Below, piece after piece: positions 8,603 through 17,622 of a stretch of 64,000 bases of DNA. The DNA is from Ulvibacterium sp965228935. GTDB lineage: Bacteria; Bacteroidota; Bacteroidia; Flavobacteriales; Flavobacteriaceae. The notes under the pieces are model-generated. The model was not told where the DNA came from, made no database searches, and saw only the letters and a list, made by a program, of their open reading frames with translations. The stretch's first letter is position 1. The number at the start of each line of letters is the position of its first letter. Where the stretch lies: the NCBI RefSeq assembly GCF_965228935.1, contig NZ_OZ245846.1, positions 1,736,001 through 1,800,000 on the forward strand, in the 5' to 3' direction. A program made the translations under genes and the position numbers.

Positions 8603-9781
8603 ATGCCGAACCGACCCATCACCATAACCGCTATTTCTTCTATTTCCTCACTGGGAAAATCAACTGAGGATGTTTGGAACAGTTATCAACAGGAAAACCA
8701 CTTTTTTGAAAAAAGAAGTTTGGGCGATCATAAGGATTGGGTGGCTCCATTGTCGCAAACGGCAAAGCGCACCATTGATTCCATAAGAAGTTCCGATACC
8801 AAATATAAAAACCTGGATGATACGGTGCTGTATGCCCTATATGCTTCCAGACAAGCCATACAAAAAGCAGGATGGAGACAAGGAGATGACTTTGGTATTA
8901 ATATAGGATCGTCTCGGGGGGCGACCGCACTTTTTGAAAAACATCATGAGGACTTTAGGGTAACTGGTAAGGTTTCCCCACTTGGTTCGCCAACAACGAC
9001 CCTGGGAAATATTTCCTCTTGGATAGCCCATGACCTGAAGACCAAGGGCCCTGAAATTTCACATTCCATTACGTGCTCTACCGCCTTACATGCCTTGTTG
9101 AACGGAATGGCCTGGATCAATAGCGGAATGGCCGATAAGTTTTTGGTGGGCGGTAGTGAGGCTCCGCTCACCCCTTTTACCTTGGCCCAGATGAAGGCGT
9201 TAAAAATATATGCCGGCTTCCAATCGGGTACTGAGCATACCTTGGATTATCCATGTAGGGCTTTGGATTTGGAAAAAAAGAAAAATTCATTGGTATTGGG
9301 CGAAGGGGCCTCCGTTGCCTGTTTGGAAAAGGGCGTCCGTCATAACTCATTGGCGATTATAGAAGGAATCGGATATGCTACGGAACCTTTGGAGCATTAT
9401 GTTTCCATCTCGAGTGATGCACATTGTTTCCAGCAATCTATGGAAATGGCATTGAAGAATGTTCCATCTGACGTTATAGACATCATTGTAATGCATGCAC
9501 CAGGAACCATAAAAGGGGATATTTCGGAGTTCAAGGCCATCAAAGAAATATTTGGAAAAAATTTGCCCGCCTTGACCACAAATAAGTGGAAAATAGGCCA
9601 TGCCTTTGGGGCATCGGGAATGCTAAGTTTGGAAATGGCTATCATGATGTTGCTACACCAAGAATTTATTGCGATACCCTTCGTTACACATAAAAGAAAA
9701 CCAAAAAAAATCACTAAAATACTAATCAATGCAGTAGGGTTTGGAGGTAACGCCGTTAGTATTGTTTTGGGCAAAGTTTGA
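8603..9781 (+). CDS. Beta-ketoacyl synthase-like protein of the biotin operon
   Basis: A 392-residue thiolase-fold protein related to KAS I/II. The nucleophile lies in SITCSTALHALLNG (Cys158). The two histidines are in VMHAPGTIKGDISEFKAI (His298, HAPGT in place of the usual HGTGT) and IGHAFGASGMLSLE (His333). The triad is therefore intact and the protein is probably a real condensing enzyme. The ATG at 8603 was chosen because five upstream codons overlap bioA and lack an ATG. It lies between bioA and bioB, and no bioC, bioH, bioG, bioI or bioW is visible in the window. A role in making the pimeloyl chain is a reasonable inference but unproven. It is unlike BioZ, which is of the KAS III type. 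Confidence 0.85.
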   Translation: MPNRPITITAISSISSLGKSTEDVWNSYQQENHFFEKRSLGDHKDWVAPLSQTAKRTIDSIRSSDTKYKNLDDTVLYALYASRQAIQKAGWRQGDDFGINIGSSRGATALFEKHHEDFRVTGKVSPLGSPTTTLGNISSWIAHDLKTKGPEISHSITCSTALHALLNGMAWINSGMADKFLVGGSEAPLTPFTLAQMKALKIYAGFQSGTEHTLDYPCRALDLEKKKNSLVLGEGASVACLEKGVRHNSLAIIEGIGYATEPLEHYVSISSDAHCFQQSMEMALKNVPSDVIDIIVMHAPGTIKGDISEFKAIKEIFGKNLPALTTNKWKIGHAFGASGMLSLEMAIMMLLHQEFIAIPFVTHKRKPKKITKILINAVGFGGNAVSIVLGKV

Positions 9782-9881
9782 CCAAAAAACAAACAAATAT
9801 CATATTTTAGCTAATATCGATGTTGTTCCTTAGCGGCTAATTTTTAATTAGCTAATTTTAATTTGGATATATTTCAATGCT

Positions 9882-10976
9882 ATGAGCTATACTAGACATA
9901 ACTGGACCAAGGAGGAAATTTTAAATATATACAACAAACCTCTTATGGAATTGCTGTATGAAGCGGCAACAGTACACAGAAAACATCATGATCCCAATAC
10001 GGTACAGGTTTCCACTTTGTTGTCCATTAAAACGGGCGGATGCTCCGAGGATTGTGGGTATTGTCCCCAAGCGGCCAGATATCATACGGATATAGAAAAA
10101 AATGACCTCATGTCCGTTTCCCATGTTAAGGCCCAGGCATTAAGGGCCAAGGAATCCGGAAGCTCAAGGGTGTGTATGGGAGCTGCATGGCGAAACGTAA
10201 AGGATGGCCCTGAATTTGATCAAGTGTTGGAAATGGTACGTACGATCAATAAATTGGATATGGAGGTTTGTTGTACCCTGGGCATGCTAACTGAAAATCA
10301 AGCCAAACGTTTGGCAGAAGCCGGACTTTATGCCTACAATCACAATTTGGATACTTCCGAGGATTACTATAAGGACGTTATCTCCACTCGTGCCTTTGAG
10401 GATCGTTTGGAGACCATAGACAATGTCAGGAAAAGTAATGTCACGGTTTGTAGTGGCGGTATTATCGGTATGGGCGAAAAGCTGGAAGATCGCGCAGGAA
10501 TGCTCGTTGCGCTGTCTTCTTTGAACCCTCAGCCCGAATCCGTACCCATAAACGCATTAGTGGCCGTGGAAGGCACTCCTATGGAGGATATTGAACCGGT
10601 GGCCATTTGGGATATGGTACGTATGGTGGCGACAACGCGTATTGTAATGCCGGAGACCCAAGTGCGTCTTTCCGCTGGTCGCACCCAAATGAGTAGGGAA
10701 GGGCAAGCGCTTTGCTTCCTTGCCGGAGCCAACTCAATTTTTGCCGGTGACAAATTGTTGACCACTCCAAATCCGGACGTCAATGAGGATATGGAAATGT
10801 TCGCTTTACTTGGGCTTAATAGTCAAAAACCTTTTGAAAAGCACGCTCAACCTAAGACAGTGGAGGCTTCGGATTCCGTACTTCAGGCCTTGGGCGAAAA
10901 GCCTAAATGGACCCGTCCCGGACATAGTATTGAACGTAACGAAGCCGCCAAGGCAAAGGCAAAAATCGCGAGGTAG
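9882..10976 (+). CDS. bioB: Biotin synthase
   Basis: Radical SAM enzyme that inserts sulfur into dethiobiotin, 364 residues. The 4Fe-4S cluster motif C-x3-C-x2-C is CSEDCGYC at residues 54-61. Also visible are YNHNLDTSEDYY, the CSGGIIGMGE segment and VRLSAGRTQMSREGQALCFLAGANSIFAGDKLLTT, all typical of BioB and including the conserved arginine that contacts the 2Fe-2S cluster. A basic, Ala/Lys-rich C-terminal tail extends slightly past the E. coli length. The 100 bases upstream are AT-rich with repeated TAGCTAAT-like stretches and no clear hairpin. Confidence 0.98.
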   Translation: MSYTRHNWTKEEILNIYNKPLMELLYEAATVHRKHHDPNTVQVSTLLSIKTGGCSEDCGYCPQAARYHTDIEKNDLMSVSHVKAQALRAKESGSSRVCMGAAWRNVKDGPEFDQVLEMVRTINKLDMEVCCTLGMLTENQAKRLAEAGLYAYNHNLDTSEDYYKDVISTRAFEDRLETIDNVRKSNVTVCSGGIIGMGEKLEDRAGMLVALSSLNPQPESVPINALVAVEGTPMEDIEPVAIWDMVRMVATTRIVMPETQVRLSAGRTQMSREGQALCFLAGANSIFAGDKLLTTPNPDVNEDMEMFALLGLNSQKPFEKHAQPKTVEASDSVLQALGEKPKWTRPGHSIERNEAAKAKAKIAR

Positions 10977-11054
10977 TCTCTTAACCAAAGGTTAATTTTA
11001 GGAAAGCATTTTGTAAGGTTTTTTACCTTTGAGGTTTAAATAACCTGAACACCC

Positions 11055-11915
11055 TTGGAATTAAAAAACATCCCCAGAGTCAAAACTCTTACAAAAAAAG
11101 AGTTTATAGATTCTTTTTTTAAGCCCCAAAAACCCGTTGTAATCGAGGAATGTACACTTCATTGGCCGGCGTATTCCAAATGGAATCTGGAGTATATGCG
11201 GGAAATGGCAGGGGACAAGATAGTTCCTTTGTATGACGATAGACCGGTGCATCATGAAGATGGATTTAACGAGCCGCATGCACAGATGAATATGTCGGAC
11301 TATATTGACCTATTGAAGACCACACCGACCCGGTACCGTATTTTTCTTTGGAATATCCTAAAGGAGATTCCCGAACTTCAAAAGGACTTTGATTATCCGG
11401 ACCTAGGTTTGCGATTTATGAAAGGCTTGCCCATGCTTTTTTTCGGAGGAAGGGATTCCCATACCTTTATGCACTATGATATTGATTTGGCCAATATCTT
11501 CCATTTTCACTTTGAAGGTCAAAAGGAATGTATCCTTTTTTCAAGGGAGCAAACCAAATATCTCTATAAAATACCACATTCCTTGATTACCCATGAAAGT
11601 ATTGATTTTTCCAAACCTGATTTTCAAAAATGGCCGGCCTTGAAACACGCAAAAGGGTATAGGACGCATCTAAAACATGGTGAAGTACTATATATGCCAG
11701 AAGGATATTGGCATTATATGAAATACCTTACCCCTGGATTTTCCATGAGCCTTAGAGCCATGGCCCGCAATCCTAGAAACGTTACCAGAGCGATTTACAA
11801 TATCCTAATAATGCGACATTATGATGGCCTAATGCGCAGGCTTAAGGGACAAAGGTGGATAGATTGGAAAAATGAGGAGGCCATTCAAGAGACAAACAAA
11901 CGTATTGAAGTATAA
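11055..11915 (+). CDS. Cupin-like JmjC-type (cupin_8) protein
   Basis: A 286-residue protein starting at a TTG, since no in-frame ATG precedes MREMAGDK. The N-terminal PVVIEECTLHWPAYSKWNLEYM is typical of cupin_8/JmjC proteins. The iron-binding facial triad looks intact: H-x-D in FMHYDIDLANIFH and the distal histidine in VLYMPEGYWHYM. The family comprises Fe(II)/2-oxoglutarate hydroxylases of proteins, tRNA or small molecules; the substrate here is unknown. It follows bioB on the same strand after 78 bases, and a functional link is not established. Confidence 0.8.
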   Translation: MELKNIPRVKTLTKKEFIDSFFKPQKPVVIEECTLHWPAYSKWNLEYMREMAGDKIVPLYDDRPVHHEDGFNEPHAQMNMSDYIDLLKTTPTRYRIFLWNILKEIPELQKDFDYPDLGLRFMKGLPMLFFGGRDSHTFMHYDIDLANIFHFHFEGQKECILFSREQTKYLYKIPHSLITHESIDFSKPDFQKWPALKHAKGYRTHLKHGEVLYMPEGYWHYMKYLTPGFSMSLRAMARNPRNVTRAIYNILIMRHYDGLMRRLKGQRWIDWKNEEAIQETNKRIEV

Positions 11916-11975
11916 GACGTTAAGAAGTTTTTGGAAATGGTTAAACTTCAATCCAACGAATTCCTGGAGAAAGGG

Positions 11976-12461
11976 TCAAAGGTGCTGTTCTTTTAACAGG
12001 GCTTCTATCTTATCATAAACAAGATGATTTTCCCAACCTCTATAGAACAGATAATCCGCCAGTTTTCTCCGCTTTTCGGGAAGACTTTTACCGGTCAATT
12101 GATTTACTCTTTTTCTTGCTAGCGTGTCCAACGTCCTTTGATAGTCCTCTTCATCAATTTCCCGGAGTGCCGTTTGTATATTATACTTTGAAATATTGCG
12201 TTGTTTCAACTCATTTGTGATACGGTTTCTTCCCCATTTTTTAATGGTAAACTTCCCTCGGGCAAAGCTTTTTGCAAAACGCTCCTCATTGAGGTAGCCC
12301 TCTAAAACCAAATGAGCCATAATTTGATCTATGGCTTCGGGAATCATCCCCATTTCTTTTAACTTGGATACCGCCTCCTTATGACAACGCTCCCGGTAGG
12401 CACAATAGCGTTCCAATTTTTTAATAGCTTCTGGGAGGATATAGGACGGTTTAAAAGGCAT
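11976..12461 (-). CDS. recX: Regulatory protein RecX
   Basis: A 161-residue all-helical protein built of three-helix repeats, as in RecX, which binds RecA filaments and modulates recombination. Characteristic stretches are ALREIDEEDYQRTLDTLARKR, GRNRITNELKQRNIS (the RI-x-x-EL-x-x-KGI motif) and YLNEERFAKSFARGKF (LDD-x-x-FA-x-x-x). It is next to rng but separated from it by a terminator-like hairpin. recA is not in the window. Confidence 0.9.
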   Translation of the reverse strand: MPFKPSYILPEAIKKLERYCAYRERCHKEAVSKLKEMGMIPEAIDQIMAHLVLEGYLNEERFAKSFARGKFTIKKWGRNRITNELKQRNISKYNIQTALREIDEEDYQRTLDTLARKRVNQLTGKSLPEKRRKLADYLFYRGWENHLVYDKIEALLKEQHL

Positions 12462-12480
12462 TCGACAAAAATAATAAACA

Positions 12481-12512
12481 AAAAAAGCGACCCCAATTCG
12501 GGATCGCTTTTT
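12481..12512 (-). terminator. Terminator after rng
   Basis: Arms AAAAAAGCGA-CCCC and GGG-A-TCGCTTTTTT pair with one mismatch around an AATTC loop, immediately beyond the rng stop on the minus strand and 20 bases before the recX start. The A run on the plus strand supplies the T run of the minus-strand transcript. Confidence 0.7.
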
Positions 12513-14060
12513 TTAATAGATGGTTTTGCCATCCTTATTTTTAAAACGATATTCTAGATACGTATAGGCATCTCTAGGTTGTATTTTTATCCATTTTTTA
12601 TGTTCCAAGAACCACTTGGTACGTATGGACGGAAAACCTTTAGAAAGGTAGGCCGCAATGAACGGATGAATATTCAGCGTAATGCTGTTATCCTTTGCAG
12701 GTCCTTTTAGAAGCCTTTCCAGATCGGAATTTATCCGGTCTATCAGAACTATTGGGGCTTCCACCTCTTTGCCATTACCATTGGGATTTTCCTCGGTAGT
12801 CTTGATATTCATCTCCGGTCTCACCCGTTGTCGTGTGATTTGGACAAGACCAAATTTGCTAGGGGGCAAAATCTTATGTTTGGCCCGGTCATCCTTCATC
12901 TCATCCCTAAGATGGTCAAAAAGCTTGCGTCTGTGCGGTGCCTTTACCATATCGATGAAGTCTACCACAATAATGCCACCCATATCCCGTAAGCGCAGTT
13001 GTCTTGCAATTTCCGAGGCAGCCAGAAGGTTTACTTCCAAGGCCGTATCTTCCTGATTTTTGGCTTTGTTAGATCGGTTGCCACTGTTCACGTCAATGAC
13101 GTGCAAGGCTTCCGTATGCTCTATGATCAGATAGGCCCCTTTGCTCATAGAAGCCGTCCTGCCAAAGGAAGTTTTAATTTGCCGCTCTATTCCAAATTTT
13201 TCAAAAATGGGAACGGAAGAACTATAAAGCTTTACAATGGATTCCTTTCCTGATGCAATTTCCTGTACGTAATCCTGAATTTGTCCATAGAGCGTTTCGT
13301 CATCAACATGGATTCCTGTGAAGGAATCATTGAAAACATCCCGCAGTATACTTGAGGCTCGGTTAAGCTCTACCAATACTTTTGAGGGTGTTCGCGCTCT
13401 GTACAATTTTTTACACATTGCCGACCATTTGTTCAGCAAGTTTTCTAAATCTTTGTCCAGTTCCGCCACTTTTTTGCCTTCTGCAACTGTTCGGATTATG
13501 ACCCCGAAACCTTTAGGCTTAATGCTTTTTACAAGTCTCTTAAGCCTATCCTTTTCCTCGTTGCTTCCTATCTTTTGAGAGACGGAAACACGATCTGAAA
13601 AAGGTACCATTACCAGATATCGCCCAGCTATGGAAAGCTCGGAACTTATTCTTGGTCCCTTGGTAGATATCGGCTCTTTAACAATTTGCACCAACAAGGA
13701 TTGATTGGCCTTGATAACATCGTTTATGCTACCATGTTTGTCAATGTCCTTTTCAAATGGAAAGTTTTTTAGGGAGTAGTCCCTTAGTTTTCCAGTGCTT
13801 ACCTTTTTGATAAACTTTAACATGGAAGAGAGCTGAGGCCCCAGGTCATGATAATGCAAAAATGCATCCTTTTCATAGCCTACGTTTACAAAGGCGGCGT
13901 TGAGGCCGGTTACAGGCTTACGCACTTTGGCCAAAAAGATGTCCCCAACGGAAAAATCGTTGTTGTCCTCCTCTTTGTGCAATTCGGTCAGCTTTCCATC
14001 CTTTAACAAGGCAAAATCGACGGCATCGGAACTAGATCTTACGATTAATTCTCTATTCAC
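12513..14060 (-). CDS. rng: Ribonuclease E/G family protein (RNase G)
   Basis: A 515-residue endoribonuclease for rRNA and mRNA processing. The GTG at 14060 is the only usable start because an in-frame stop lies close upstream. The N-terminal S1-like portion (FSVGDIFLAKVRKPVTGLNAAFVNVGYEKDAFLHYHDLG) is followed by the RNase H-like/DNase I-like catalytic core, with ALHVIDVNSGNRSNKAKNQEDTALEVNLLAASEIARQLRLRDMGGIIVVDFIDM carrying the metal-binding aspartates (VDVNSG, DFIDM). It lacks the long scaffold tail of E. coli RNase E. It stands in the common Flavobacteria order rng, small basic protein, HU and is transcribed with them. Confidence 0.95.
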   Translation of the reverse strand: MNRELIVRSSSDAVDFALLKDGKLTELHKEEDNNDFSVGDIFLAKVRKPVTGLNAAFVNVGYEKDAFLHYHDLGPQLSSMLKFIKKVSTGKLRDYSLKNFPFEKDIDKHGSINDVIKANQSLLVQIVKEPISTKGPRISSELSIAGRYLVMVPFSDRVSVSQKIGSNEEKDRLKRLVKSIKPKGFGVIIRTVAEGKKVAELDKDLENLLNKWSAMCKKLYRARTPSKVLVELNRASSILRDVFNDSFTGIHVDDETLYGQIQDYVQEIASGKESIVKLYSSSVPIFEKFGIERQIKTSFGRTASMSKGAYLIIEHTEALHVIDVNSGNRSNKAKNQEDTALEVNLLAASEIARQLRLRDMGGIIVVDFIDMVKAPHRRKLFDHLRDEMKDDRAKHKILPPSKFGLVQITRQRVRPEMNIKTTEENPNGNGKEVEAPIVLIDRINSDLERLLKGPAKDNSITLNIHPFIAAYLSKGFPSIRTKWFLEHKKWIKIQPRDAYTYLEYRFKNKDGKTIY

Positions 14061-14183
14061 CTGATTTTATTTATAGCCATCCGCAGAATAGCGGATGTGC
14101 TGATTGAACAATTCGTAAAACAGGTTGTACAAACCCGTCGAAATTCTTTTGGGAATTTCTATGTCAATGAACGTATTAAAATG

Positions 14184-14210
14184 AAAAAGTAGTCGCAAAA
14201 ACTACTTTTT
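14184..14210 (-). terminator. Hairpin spanning the stop of the 29-residue gene
   Basis: A perfect 10-base stem AAAAAGTAGT / ACTACTTTTT with loop CGCAAAA. The stop codon of the small basic protein lies within the stem. On the minus strand the T run follows, so it can stop transcription before rng, or act as an attenuator in an HU-basic protein-rng transcript. Confidence 0.7.
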
Positions 14211-14291
14211 CTTGTGTCGGTTTGCTCTCCTGCGCTTTTTGCGCTTATGGGTAGCAACCTTATGTCTTTTTCGTTTCTTACCACTCGGCAT
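14202..14291 (-). CDS. 29-residue basic protein, mS38/COX24-like (DUF1713)
   Basis: A short frame from ATG 14291 to TAG 14202 gives 29 residues beginning MPSGKKRKRHKVATHKRKKR and ending NRHKKK. Nearly all residues are Lys, Arg or His. This matches the tiny Bacteroidota family annotated as AURKAIP1/COX24-domain protein, related to mitochondrial ribosomal protein mS38; a role as a small-subunit ribosomal protein is inferred from that similarity. It falls below usual gene-finder length limits. It lies between HU and rng on the same strand, with a terminator hairpin over its stop. Confidence 0.85.
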   Translation of the reverse strand: MPSGKKRKRHKVATHKRKKRRRANRHKKK

Positions 14292-14316
14292 AGAGTTCTC
14301 CTTTTAATTGAATATG

Positions 14317-14607
14317 TTATTTTACCTGGACGTTGCTTTTAACCCCTTCTACAAAAACCTTTGCAGGCTTGAATGCCGGAATGTTATGGGCCGGTATCTT
14401 TATAGTGGTATTTTTGGAGATATTTCTACCTGTTTTTTCGGCTCTGGTCTTTATAATAAAACTTCCAAAACCTCTCAAGTAAACATTGTCCCCACTTTCC
14501 AATGAGGATTTCACTTCTTCCATAAAGGATTCTACAGTGGCTTGGACATCTCCCTTTTCAATTCCCAGTTTGTCTGAGATTTTCGCTACAATTTCCGCTT
14601 TCGTCAT
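14317..14607 (-). CDS. HU/IHF family DNA-binding protein
   Basis: A 96-residue nucleoid protein. MTKAEIVAKISDKLGIEKGDVQATVESF is the helical dimerisation domain. VYLRGFGSFIIKTRAEKTGRNISKNTTIKIPAHNIPAFKPAKVF contains the beta arm, with the GFGSF and GRNP-like (GRNISKN) motifs and the proline that intercalates into DNA. Length fits HU/IHF. It is divergent from mutY across 127 bases. A TATATTTG box on the minus strand (14646-14653) is the probable promoter, leaving a short leader. Confidence 0.95.
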   Translation of the reverse strand: MTKAEIVAKISDKLGIEKGDVQATVESFMEEVKSSLESGDNVYLRGFGSFIIKTRAEKTGRNISKNTTIKIPAHNIPAFKPAKVFVEGVKSNVQVK

Positions 14608-14734
14608 CTTTGATAATTAGATTTTCAGTATGTTTTTTCGGCTTGCAAATATATAAATTAAATTGAATCTTTCCCCTTAACGAGCTAATTTTAAGTATAT
14701 AAACAGCTACTTTTGCACATTAGTATTTGTATAA

Positions 14735-15769
14735 ATGTCTTTTTCCCAAAAAATTCTTCATTGGTATTCTGAAAATAAACGAAGCTTGCCTTGGAGGAGC
14801 ACTCGGGATCCCTATAAAATTTGGCTTTCAGAAGTCATTCTTCAACAAACCCGGGTCGTACAAGGGGAACCTTATTATCTAAAATTTATTGAAAATTTCC
14901 CCACTGTACAGGATCTGGCCAAGGCATCCGAGGAGCGGGTTTTAAAACTATGGCAAGGATTGGGTTATTATTCCAGGGCACGGAATCTGCACGCAACGGC
15001 CAAGACCGTAGTTAAGGAATATGGAGGCCGTTTTCCCGATTCCTACAATGAACTTCTAAAACTTAAGGGGATTGGGGATTATACGGCCAGTGCCATAGCA
15101 TCCATTTGTTTTGATGAGCCACGGCCGGTTGTGGACGGAAATGTATATCGTGTACTTGCCCGTTACTTTGGGGCGGATATTCCCATTAACAGTACCAAAG
15201 GGGTAAAACATTTTAAGCAACTGGCCACGGAAGTCATGGACAGAAAAAACATAAGGGATTACAACCAGGGAATAATGGAATTCGGAGCTATACAATGTGC
15301 TCCTAAAAAGCCATACTGCCTACTTTGCCCCTTAAATGAAAGCTGTGCGGCATTAAAGGAAAACTTGGTACAAACGTTGCCCATAAAAGAAAATAAGACC
15401 AAGGTTAGAAGAAGAAATTTCAATTATTTGGTATGGGTGGATTCGAATAATCAAACGAGGCTGAGTCAACGAAAAGGTAAGGGGATATGGCAAAACCTTT
15501 GGGAGTTCCCTCTTTTGGAATCGGAAAACGAATTAAATGAGAAGGAGTTAAAGGAATTGATATCCGGTGATGATTCCTTTCAATTGTTTTTGTACAATGA
15601 GTCATTAATAGTACATAAACTCTCGCACCAACATCTATATACTAAATTTTGGATCATAGAGAGTAATGCCCAGCTTGAGAATGGCATTTCATGGGAAGAT
15701 TTGGAAAGTTATCCCGTTCCGGTTTTAATTTCGGATTTCATAAAAGCATTCAAAAATTCGTATTTTTGA
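14735..15769 (+). CDS. mutY: A/G-specific adenine glycosylase
   Basis: Removes adenine mispaired with 8-oxoguanine; 344 residues. WRSTRDPYKIWLSEVILQQTRV holds the catalytic glutamate, LKGIGDYTASAIASI is the helix-hairpin-helix, and VVDGNVYRVLARYF holds the catalytic aspartate. The 4Fe-4S cluster motif C-x6-C-x2-C-x5-C is CAPKKPYCLLCPLNESC. The C-terminal NUDIX-like domain (residues about 225-344) recognises 8-oxoG; its LSQRKGKGIWQNLWEFPL segment is conserved. The -7 box TACTTTTG at 14708-14715 predicts a leader of only about a dozen bases. Confidence 0.97.
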   Translation: MSFSQKILHWYSENKRSLPWRSTRDPYKIWLSEVILQQTRVVQGEPYYLKFIENFPTVQDLAKASEERVLKLWQGLGYYSRARNLHATAKTVVKEYGGRFPDSYNELLKLKGIGDYTASAIASICFDEPRPVVDGNVYRVLARYFGADIPINSTKGVKHFKQLATEVMDRKNIRDYNQGIMEFGAIQCAPKKPYCLLCPLNESCAALKENLVQTLPIKENKTKVRRRNFNYLVWVDSNNQTRLSQRKGKGIWQNLWEFPLLESENELNEKELKELISGDDSFQLFLYNESLIVHKLSHQHLYTKFWIIESNAQLENGISWEDLESYPVPVLISDFIKAFKNSYF

Positions 15770-15797
15770 TTTCAATCCAGAAATATACTACAAGAGC

Positions 15798-16268
15798 ATG
15801 AGCGGAACATTGAACAAAGTGATGTTGATAGGCCATTTGGGCGATGAGGTCAAAATGCACTATTTTGAAGGAGGGGGTTGCATAGGGAGGTTTCCAATTG
15901 CCACCAATGAGACATATACCAATAGGCAAACCGGTGAAAAGGTCACCAATACGGAATGGCATAATATTGTTGTCCGTAACAAGGCCGCCGAGATTTGCGA
16001 AAAATACCTAAGCAAAGGAGACAAGATATACGTGGAAGGCCGTTTAAAAACACGTCAATGGCAAGGTGAAGATGGTAATACACGCTATTCTACGGAAATT
16101 CAGGTTCAGGATTTTACCTTCCTTTCCACGAAAAGTGAAAGTATGGCCAATGCACAATCCAATACCCCTCAGGAACAAAGACCTGTTTCTGCCAACCCTG
16201 GGACAAAGCCAGTTGAAAATACCGCTCACGTAAGTGAACCGGAACCAGAAGACGACCTACCTTTTTAG
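15798..16268 (+). CDS. ssb: Single-stranded DNA-binding protein
   Basis: A 156-residue SSB with an N-terminal OB fold (MSGTLNKVMLIGHLGDEVKMHYFEGGGCIGRFPIATNETY, then TEWHNIVVRNKAAEICEKYLSKGDKIYVEGRLKTRQWQ). A disordered Gln/Pro-rich linker leads to the acidic tip EPEDDLPF that recruits repair and replication partners. It sits 28 bases after mutY and 25 before gldE, so mutY-ssb-gldE-gldD probably forms one unit. The same DDLPF ending recurs in the DUF3127 gene at 57191-57568. Confidence 0.97.
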   Translation: MSGTLNKVMLIGHLGDEVKMHYFEGGGCIGRFPIATNETYTNRQTGEKVTNTEWHNIVVRNKAAEICEKYLSKGDKIYVEGRLKTRQWQGEDGNTRYSTEIQVQDFTFLSTKSESMANAQSNTPQEQRPVSANPGTKPVENTAHVSEPEPEDDLPF

Positions 16269-16293
16269 GGTATCAAAAATAAAATTGTGACTG

Positions 16294-17622
16294 TTGGATC
16301 CTGACCCCCCTAGTTTATTTTTAAATTATATCGGTTTTGATGGTGCCTTGGCACTGAATTTTGGTATTCTTATCATCTTGTTGACTTGTTCCGCTCTTGT
16401 TTCGGGTGCAGAGGTAGCCTTTTTTGGACTTTCCCAAACGGATATCAATGAAATAGCGGAAAAGAAAACGGGCAAGGGTACCCTTATTGTTGGTTTGTTG
16501 GAACGTCCCAAAAAACTATTGGCCACTATTCTTATAGCCAACAATACAATAAATATTGGAATAGTACTTTTGTTCAATAGTATAGGGGATACACTTTTCT
16601 CGAACGTAAATCAGGTTTGGTTAGGTTTCATTTCCGCGCGCTTTTTATTGGAAGTGATCGTAGCCACATTTCTGATCTTAATGTTCGGCGAAATCCTTCC
16701 CAAGGTCTATGCCAACAGGAACCGGCTGCAATTTTCGCATTTCATGGCCTATCCTCTTAAAGTACTCGATTTTCTTTTTTCCCCGTTGAGCCTTCCCATG
16801 CGATCTGGTACTATTTTTTTGTACAATAAATTGGGCAAACAAAAGTCCAATTTAAGTGTGGACCACCTTTCCCAGGCCTTGGAACTTACTTCGGAGGGTG
16901 ATACGACCAAGGAGGAACAGAAAATATTACAGGGCATCGTATCGTTTGGTAATACGGATACCAAACAGGTAATGCGTCCGCGTATCGATATTTTCGCCCT
17001 GGACGAGGAGATGAAGTTTCCCGAAGTTCTTGAGGAAATAAAGAAGAATGGGTATTCCCGTATTCCTGTTTTTTCGGAACATATGGACAATGTCTTGGGG
17101 GTACTTTATGTAAAGGATCTGCTGCCTTATATCGATAGAAAAAATTTTAACTGGGTATCCTTGATACGTGAACCCTATTTTGTGCCGGAAAACAAAAAAT
17201 TGGATGATCTTTTGCTGGAATTTCAAGATAAAAAAAACCATCTGGCCATTGTAGTGGATGAATATGGGGGTACATCCGGCATTGTGACCTTGGAGGATAT
17301 CATCGAGGAAATTGTTGGGGATATCAGTGATGAATTTGATGATGAGGATCTGGTTTTTTCCAAATTGGACGACTATAACTATGTTTTTGAGGGCAAGACC
17401 ACTTTAAAGGATTTTTATCGGGTTATCAAAATATCCGACGAGGAGCTTTTTGAGGAGAACAAGGGAGAATCTGAGACCATTGCCGGCTTTGTATTGGAAA
17501 TAGCGGGAAGTTTTCCCAAGAAAGGGGAAAAGGTTCTTTTTAAGGAATACCAATTTGTGGTCGAAAGCTTGGATAAAAAACGCTTGAAACAAATAAAAGT
17601 TACGCTTCCCCATGAGAAATAA
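16294..17622 (+). CDS. gldE: Gliding motility-associated protein GldE
   Basis: A 442-residue inner-membrane protein of the CNNM/CorC (hemolysin C) type. A DUF21 membrane domain with about four segments (residues 10-190) is followed by a CBS pair (MRPRIDIFALDEEM to VTLEDIIEEIVGDISDEFD) and a C-terminal CorC_HlyC domain. GldE is known from Flavobacterium johnsoniae as a partner of GldD in gliding. It starts at a TTG (16294), since an in-frame stop lies just upstream and no ATG is near. The position between ssb and gldD is the conserved flavobacterial arrangement. Confidence 0.93.
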   Translation: MDPDPPSLFLNYIGFDGALALNFGILIILLTCSALVSGAEVAFFGLSQTDINEIAEKKTGKGTLIVGLLERPKKLLATILIANNTINIGIVLLFNSIGDTLFSNVNQVWLGFISARFLLEVIVATFLILMFGEILPKVYANRNRLQFSHFMAYPLKVLDFLFSPLSLPMRSGTIFLYNKLGKQKSNLSVDHLSQALELTSEGDTTKEEQKILQGIVSFGNTDTKQVMRPRIDIFALDEEMKFPEVLEEIKKNGYSRIPVFSEHMDNVLGVLYVKDLLPYIDRKNFNWVSLIREPYFVPENKKLDDLLLEFQDKKNHLAIVVDEYGGTSGIVTLEDIIEEIVGDISDEFDDEDLVFSKLDDYNYVFEGKTTLKDFYRVIKISDEELFEENKGESETIAGFVLEIAGSFPKKGEKVLFKEYQFVVESLDKKRLKQIKVTLPHEK

